This document shows, one piece after another, positions 58,784-64,000 of a stretch of DNA of 64,000 nucleotides. The stretch spans positions 21,596 to 85,595 of the forward strand of contig JALTZJ010000009.1 in the NCBI GenBank assembly GCA_027046245.1, given 5' to 3'. This DNA is from Acidilobaceae archaeon (GTDB lineage: Archaea > Thermoproteota > Thermoprotei_A > Sulfolobales > Acidilobaceae). The notes below the pieces were generated by a model. It was not told the origin of the DNA and searched no databases. It worked only from the letters and a program-made list of their open reading frames with translations. The first letter of the stretch is position 1; the number at the start of each line of letters is the position of its first letter. The position numbers were made by a program, and so were the translations under genes.

Positions 58784-59269
58784 ATGTACGCTGCGATGCA
58801 TGACTATGATATTGATTGTCTAGTCGCCGTGTTTGACGTTGATGGTGTGCTATTAGAGTCTGACTGGTATCACGGCGTTAGGCCTAGGGAAATCGGTGTC
58901 AACGTGCTTAGAGAGCTTCTAGCCAAGGGTTACAGAGTCTATATCGTGTCCGGCAGGCCCGAGGCTAGGCGCGGTGAGACCTTGGATCAACTGAGAAAAG
59001 CTGGTATCCCTATTGAGAGGCTTGCAGGCGTTATGCTAGATCGCTGGGGCGTTGGTGAGAGAGCTTCTAAGCTTCGTAATATTGAGGCTATCATGCTGCG
59101 TGAGGGGTGCATAGGAGAGGTGCACGATGATAACCCTGAGGTCTTATCTTCGGTTGGGAGGCGCGCACACGCATTGATCCTTCATGGGCCTTGGGGGTGT
59201 GAAGCGGTTAAGGGGCATAGTGCATCTACGGCTTGCATGGGCAGTAAGCCCCTTAGAGCCCACTGGTAG
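58784..59269 (+). CDS. HAD-superfamily protein
   Basis: VFDVDGVLLES; VYIVSGRPEARR; EVHDDNPEVL. Confidence 0.75.
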   Translation: MYAAMHDYDIDCLVAVFDVDGVLLESDWYHGVRPREIGVNVLRELLAKGYRVYIVSGRPEARRGETLDQLRKAGIPIERLAGVMLDRWGVGERASKLRNIEAIMLREGCIGEVHDDNPEVLSSVGRRAHALILHGPWGCEAVKGHSASTACMGSKPLRAHW

Positions 59270-59802
59270 ATGCGGCGTAGCACTCTGAGCGTGAAGCCCC
59301 ATAAGGGAATAGAGCTTATGGGAAGCGGGATTCCTAGGACGTAACCTCTTGCAGGGTGAAGAACTAGTCTCGTGTTTTCTTCTACTATGTGTAGGGGGAG
59401 CCAGATTGCAGCTTTTGCTTCGGGGCCTGGGCGAAGCTCTAATGGGATCCTTGCGCTGGCTATGACTATTGAGACTTTGATTCTGCCTGCTAGTGTAGTC
59501 TCGGTGAAGGCTTCTCCATAGACTTTGATCGCAGACGCCGGTATATGGGCTTCCTCCCATGCTTCTCGGAGAGCAGTTCTTATGGTGTCCTCTCCCGGCT
59601 TTATGTGGCCTCCTGGAAGTGCTGGATCGCATCTCCATGGGTCGTCGGGGCGGCACGGTCTGAGGATTACTGCCACTTTGAGCGGGCAGCCGTAGAGTAG
59701 TGCTAGCACTGCCGCATCTGGGGGGCCTAGCCTGCGGGCCTTGTCTCCACCCCCGGCTAGGGCCGGGTCAGACCCGGGTTCACCTTGGCTAGGTGTGGCC
59801 AT
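59182..59802 (-). CDS. NUDIX hydrolase (CoA pyrophosphatase-like)
   Basis: ALPGGHIKPGEDTIRTALREAWEEAHI Nudix box. Confidence 0.85.
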   Translation of the reverse strand: MATPSQGEPGSDPALAGGGDKARRLGPPDAAVLALLYGCPLKVAVILRPCRPDDPWRCDPALPGGHIKPGEDTIRTALREAWEEAHIPASAIKVYGEAFTETTLAGRIKVSIVIASARIPLELRPGPEAKAAIWLPLHIVEENTRLVLHPARGYVLGIPLPISSIPLWGFTLRVLRRIYQWALRGLLPMQAVDALCPLTASHPQGP

Positions 59803-59970
59803 CGGCCCCCACTTCGCCTTCCTTTATAATGGATAAGCGGATCTTAATAGGCTAGTGCCTCAGCGGTTATGGGCTACTCTTGCCTATGAGGGCTAGCGCT
59901 TAGATGCTCTATCGGAGCCCTTGATGCCCCTCTTGGGCAGTTATCCGGGGGGCTGGGAGGTTGATTAGTT

Positions 59971-61263
59971 ATGGAGGCTGTAATAGCCACGGTTTTGTTC
60001 CTGATAGCGATTGCAGCGATAGTTCTGAGATTAGTAGATGAAACGGTAATTGTTCTCGCTGCTATATCGTTAATGGTGATACTCGCCGGTTACGAGCCCG
60101 CTGCAGCTTTTAAGGCGGTCGACTGGAATGTCATCATGATTCTTCTTGGCATGTGGTTGCTTACCGGGTATTTAATAGAGGCCCGTATTCCTGAGTGGAT
60201 AGTAGCTAAGCTTGCCTCGAGGGCTCGAAGCTATGGCGCCTTTATGCTCTCAATGCTCATAGCTAGCGGCTTCCTTAGCATGTTTGTAGATAACGTCCTG
60301 GTTATTCTACTTCTGGGAAGTCTCGTCGCTGATGTAGCTATTAGGAGCGGGCGTGACCCTCTACCTCCGGTAATGCTAGTCGGTCTCTCCGCTAATTTCA
60401 TGGGGACGGCTCTTCTTATGGGAGACTTACCTCCTCAGCTACTTCATGGCGTCACCGGCGTCGAGTTCCTCGATTTCATCGTCTTCATGGGTAGGCCTAG
60501 CAGCTTTCCTCTTCTAACTATAACTTTCATAGTAGTAACGCTGCTCGCCTATAGGATTTACCTTAGGGGGTCCTCTAGGATAGAGACTCCTAGTAAAGAG
60601 GTTAAGCTAGGCCTCTTGGCTTACATTGCGATCTTCTGGTTCGTGATAACGGTTATCGGCATGGCGGTGAGGCCGCTACTTGGCTATGAGCTAGGCTTCA
60701 TAACCATGGCTGGTGCTAGTCTTGCCGCTCTTACTATAGAAACTCTCAGGAGAGCTGGTGTCAAGGGTCTTGTTTCATTCGAAGAAGCATTTCGCCACGT
60801 AGAATGGCGTGCTCTTATATTCTATGCCGGCTTATTTAGCCTGGTGGGTGGCCTTAAAGAGGCTGGCGTGCTAGTTAAGGTTGCCGAGTCCTTAGCGCCC
60901 CTACTACAAGAGGATCCCCTACTCTCCTACACTGTATTCTACTGGATCGTCGGCATCCTGTCTACATTTATAGAGCATGACGCGCTATTACTGGTCTTCC
61001 TCATTGTAGTTAAGGAGGCCGCCACTCTTCTCGGCGTCGAGCCTTGGGGGGTATACTGGGGGATCGCTTGGAGTGCAACGCTAGCTAGCAATGCCACGGT
61101 GGCTGCGGCTCCTGCACTCTACGTGGCCCTCACCATAGCTGAGGAGAAGCGTGGTAGGCGTGTGGCGCCCAGCGAGCTCCTACGGATAACTGTTCCCTAT
61201 GCTCTCGTAAGCCTTGTTATACACTATCTAGTAACCCTACCGTTCTGGGGCACAGGTTGGTGA
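59971..61263 (+). CDS. Ion transporter superfamily permease (ArsB/NhaD/SLC13-like)
   Basis: Polytopic; FVDNVLVILLLGSLV; GLSANFMGTALLMGDLP. Confidence 0.85.
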   Translation: MEAVIATVLFLIAIAAIVLRLVDETVIVLAAISLMVILAGYEPAAAFKAVDWNVIMILLGMWLLTGYLIEARIPEWIVAKLASRARSYGAFMLSMLIASGFLSMFVDNVLVILLLGSLVADVAIRSGRDPLPPVMLVGLSANFMGTALLMGDLPPQLLHGVTGVEFLDFIVFMGRPSSFPLLTITFIVVTLLAYRIYLRGSSRIETPSKEVKLGLLAYIAIFWFVITVIGMAVRPLLGYELGFITMAGASLAALTIETLRRAGVKGLVSFEEAFRHVEWRALIFYAGLFSLVGGLKEAGVLVKVAESLAPLLQEDPLLSYTVFYWIVGILSTFIEHDALLLVFLIVVKEAATLLGVEPWGVYWGIAWSATLASNATVAAAPALYVALTIAEEKRGRRVAPSELLRITVPYALVSLVIHYLVTLPFWGTGW

Positions 61264-61269
61264 CGGTGC

Positions 61270-61959
61270 ATGCATTGCCCCATTATTATAGGCCACCGCT
61301 GCAATAGTGCTAGAATAGCGTTACTCTATAGGCTACTAGGCGTTGACGCCGTAGAAGTTGATGTAAGGCGCGGCGATACTGGGGAAATCATCGTAGGTCA
61401 TGGAGGCTCCTGGGTCGTCCGCCCTAGCTTAATTGGGAGAGCAGCGTCAACCTTGGACTATATACTGTTTAGCCGAGACCCGCTAATAGCTAGAAAACGC
61501 CGGCTCTCTAGCTGGCTTTCGACACTTACCTGGACAAGACATATATTGATAGACTTAAAAGACCGAATCGAGATAGACAGCCTCGCTAGCGAAATACGTG
61601 CGAGCACCGCAGTTAACGCATCCTTAGCCTTCTCGACTCCCCGCCACGACGAAATAGAGCATATAAAACGGGCGCTGCCTGGATCCACAGTGCTTGCTAC
61701 TATCAGAGATGCCGTCGTAAACCCGGTAAACTACCTAGACAGTATCAACGCTGATGGTGCAAGCATCCCTCTACCTCTAGCCCTGGAAGGCTATGGAGTC
61801 CTGCTCAGGGAAGCAGGCTTCAAAGTATACGTGTGGACTATTAATGATGAACACCAACTCTCGCATATTTATAAAGTTGCCGACGCTATAATTACTGACG
61901 CTCCTTGGAAGATTCGTTCTCACCTTTACCGCTTGTGCCGCACTCATGAACAACATTAG
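61270..61959 (+). CDS. Glycerophosphodiester phosphodiesterase-family protein
   Basis: IIGHRCNSARI, VEVDVRRGDTGEIIVGH, VYVWTINDEHQLS. Confidence 0.85.
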   Translation: MHCPIIIGHRCNSARIALLYRLLGVDAVEVDVRRGDTGEIIVGHGGSWVVRPSLIGRAASTLDYILFSRDPLIARKRRLSSWLSTLTWTRHILIDLKDRIEIDSLASEIRASTAVNASLAFSTPRHDEIEHIKRALPGSTVLATIRDAVVNPVNYLDSINADGASIPLPLALEGYGVLLREAGFKVYVWTINDEHQLSHIYKVADAIITDAPWKIRSHLYRLCRTHEQH

Positions 61960-62141
61960 GGCTCTCCCAATCCCATACCGCTTCTCTATGATCATTCTTC
62001 CTCTCTTCTTCTGCACCGGATAACCGGTTCCTAGAAGGGGAGGACATAGCAAATACCCACCCGCGACTAGCCACCGCCATATTAAAGAAGTGGCGAATCA
62101 CAGCCAATTTAAGTAGCAATATGTAGGGGGCCTGGGAGCTG

Positions 62142-62276
62142 TGGTGCCGCCGCCGGGATTCGAACCCGGGACCCCCGGATCTCCCAGGCCCCCCGGGTCC
62201 CCTCTGTCGCTTTCGACTCCGGACACCGGGGCTGGCCGTATGAGTCCGGTGCTCTGCCAGGCTGAGCTACGGCGGC
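62142..62276 (-). tRNA. tRNA-Met(CAU) elongator-like with ~58-nt intron at 37/38, CCA encoded
   Basis: Acceptor GCCGCCG/CGGCGGC-A73; CCGGA-CUCAUA | intron | A-UCCGG; T arm CCGGG-UUCGAAU-CCCGG. Confidence 0.88.
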
Positions 62277-62285
62277 ACCCAGCGT

Positions 62286-62582
62286 TTAGGGGCTTTGGAG
62301 TTCGGGGGTTTTGTCGTTTTCCCTCGACTTAGGGATGCTCAGTATTACTGCTGCCATCTCTATAGCTGCTTCGCGTATGAACTCGCTTCTGCTTTTTCCT
62401 AGCCGTCTAGCTGCTTCATCGATTGTCCTTAGTTCTTCCTCTGACACCTTGAAGCTCACTGTTTTCCTCTTTGCATCGGGCGTCGATCCCCCGTAGGTTA
62501 CCGTGATTCCATCTATAACTATGCTAGTCTCGGTTGCCAACGATGCCACCATTACTACGGAATGGTGGCATCCTTCTTTCAT
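62286..62582 (-). CDS. Ribbon-helix-helix (CopG-like) DNA-binding protein
   Basis: KRKTVSFKVSEEELRTIDEAARRLGKSRSEFIREAAIEMA; likely start at internal MVASLATET. Confidence 0.8.
   Translation of the reverse strand: MKEGCHHSVVMVASLATETSIVIDGITVTYGGSTPDAKRKTVSFKVSEEELRTIDEAARRLGKSRSEFIREAAIEMAAVILSIPKSRENDKTPELQSP
62542..62572. promoter_or_regulatory. Perfect 12-bp inverted repeat across the probable RHH gene start
   Basis: gatgccaccatt-actacgg-aatggtggcatc. Confidence 0.6.
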
Positions 62583-62644
62583 ACTGCGCTGATTAATCAG
62601 CTGTTGGGGGGTGGGCGTAACTTGTATTTAGAATACCGAAGGTA

Positions 62645-63424
62645 TTATTGAGTTCTGAGCGATACCAGTTCCCATGATACTGTTTCTTCACCGGTTTCTT
62701 GTATAACAGTGTACTGGAATTTTACTGCTACAGGCAGACCACCTATCTTTGCGGCATCTATAACTATCGGACCGAGCCCCCAGTTCCCTAGAGGCGTGAA
62801 AACCGCTAACGGGCCCTGGCCTTGAATAATTATTCTCGCCCCGAAATACGATCCAGCTTCGCTGCTCACCCTTACATATTGCACGTTAACATTTACGGGG
62901 GGCGCTACGCCTCTAGGTTCTAATAGTTGTGGCCAATCTACTCCTATGACACCCTCTAAGTAGTATAGTATATATACGGGGCCTACCCCGGGGAAGCCTC
63001 TTACTTGGGTTATCCCGGCGTCGGGCTGTACCTCGAATCTCACACTAGTTAAGAATGCCTCTTCAAAGTCCACGGGATCCAGGGCTTCTCTCTGCTCGCC
63101 TACTTCTCTTTCAAGTCTGATAAGCTGGTTATTCCCGTATTCATAGTAGTATTTTTCTACTAACTCCCCTTCTTTGTAGACTTCTATAGTGCCTGTCCTA
63201 GTAGCTGGATCGTTTGAAACCTTCACAGTGTATGTGCCTGTTGGATCCTCTAATTTATATTCGAGACCCGAAATCCTATCCAAAACGTCTCCTAGCTGCG
63301 GCTGTCCTCCTAGACTTTTCAGAACACTAACATGCATATAGTAAACTGCTAGGCCTGACAGCGCGCTTACAACCATTAAAGCGAGGCTAACCCCTATTAT
63401 AGTCTTATAGCTGAACAAGCCCAA
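62645..63424 (-). CDS. Membrane-anchored extracytoplasmic hypothetical protein
   Basis: N-terminal TM TIIGVSLALMVVSALSGLAVYYM followed by soluble beta-rich sequence. Confidence 0.6.
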   Translation of the reverse strand: MGLFSYKTIIGVSLALMVVSALSGLAVYYMHVSVLKSLGGQPQLGDVLDRISGLEYKLEDPTGTYTVKVSNDPATRTGTIEVYKEGELVEKYYYEYGNNQLIRLEREVGEQREALDPVDFEEAFLTSVRFEVQPDAGITQVRGFPGVGPVYILYYLEGVIGVDWPQLLEPRGVAPPVNVNVQYVRVSSEAGSYFGARIIIQGQGPLAVFTPLGNWGLGPIVIDAAKIGGLPVAVKFQYTVIQETGEETVSWELVSLRTQ

Positions 63425-63507
63425 ACCGCTTCGCCCCCTCGCAACCCCTAGAAACTGTAGGATTTAAACCCATCCGAGCGCGTGGGTCCCTTGAGGGTGA
63501 GTTACTA

Positions 63508-63771
63508 GTGACCGTGGGACTGAACAAGGGCACTAGCGGGCTAGGTCACATAGGCTGGGTTTCAGTTAGGTGCCGGATCTGCGGCACCTATCTAGACCTT
63601 ACCGGCCAGCCGCCCGGAGCCAGGAGAATAGACATTGTTTATGCGTGCCCCAAATGTGCCAACGATTACGGTGCATTCTTCTGCAGGGCCGACGCTAGAA
63701 GAGTCAAATACACCTGTCCCTTCTGCGGTAGCCGGCTAGTAGTGGTATCGCCTGTCTTCAGCGAAGCATAG
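63508..63771 (+). CDS. Small zinc-ribbon protein
   Basis: CRICGTYL...CPKCANDY...CPFCGSRL. Confidence 0.65.
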   Translation: MTVGLNKGTSGLGHIGWVSVRCRICGTYLDLTGQPPGARRIDIVYACPKCANDYGAFFCRADARRVKYTCPFCGSRLVVVSPVFSEA

Positions 63772-63791
63772 CATATGAAAGGGGTATCATA

Positions 63792-64000
63792 GTGATAGTA
63801 GAGCACTGGATAACGCCTCACCGAAGAGCTATCATAATAGAGCAAGAAGGCAAGAGAGTCTACAGTATAGACGCATACCTTAACCTCACTATTTCATCCC
63901 TAGAAGGATGCCATGAGGGCCCCTCCACGGGGAATGCCAGCCTTTGCTACATAGGGGACCAAGCCTGCGAGGCTATAGTTAGCGTTACACCAGGCTACAC
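63792..64000 (+). CDS. Partial hypothetical ORF running off the window
   Basis: GTG-started open frame VIVEHWITPHRRAIIIEQEGKRVYSIDAYLNLTISS... Confidence 0.4.
   Translation, partial: MIVEHWITPHRRAIIIEQEGKRVYSIDAYLNLTISSLEGCHEGPSTGNASLCYIGDQACEAIVSVTPGY

Noticed and set aside
62141-62332. ORF MVPPPGFEPGTPGSPRPP...
   Set aside because: Antisense translation of tRNA-Met(CAU) and its intron
1-64000. CRISPR arrays, transposases, rRNA genes
   Set aside because: No regularly spaced repeats, no transposase motifs and no rRNA sequence were seen

Overview
Gene-dense window from a hyperthermophilic crenarchaeon (Thermoproteota, probably Desulfurococcales/Pyrodictiaceae-like; inferred from RpoG/Rpb8, eL13, Ced proteins, class I LysRS, stand-alone catalytic ThrRS and intron-containing tRNAs). 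Most of it is housekeeping: translation (uL2, eS17, eL21, eL13, LysRS, ThrRS, Nep1, Trm10, Pus10, KsgA, TgtA, TtuA/Ncs6-like), transcription (RpoF, RpoG, TFB-like), PCNA, thermosome, proteasome beta, RNase HII, endonuclease V, and five tRNAs. The items most worth a second look are: (1) a 1765-aa receptor-like protein at 9933-15230 with signal peptide, 7-bladed propeller, about 11 tandem ~87-aa PEGA-like beta modules, one TM helix and a cytoplasmic Hanks-type kinase domain with an odd Cys-rich P-loop; (2) a 757-bp HicBA toxin-antitoxin cassette bracketed by a perfect 49-bp copy of the 3' half of an intact tRNA-Thr gene, i.e. an att-flanked mini-element without an integrase; (3) a compact Ced-type DNA-import locus (CedB, CedA and a CedA1 pilin-like ORF); (4) an in-frame MoaD/SAMP-like ubiquitin-fold domain ending in Gly-Gly fused to a phosphoribosyltransferase; (5) three conserved genes (RNase HII, PAC2-family protein, ThrRS) with no ATG/GTG/TTG upstream of conserved N-terminal motifs but each with a Shine-Dalgarno-like sequence before an in-frame CTG; (6) tRNA genes with D-arm and other introns, and two candidate structured RNAs. 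All calls come from reading the sequence; no database search was run.
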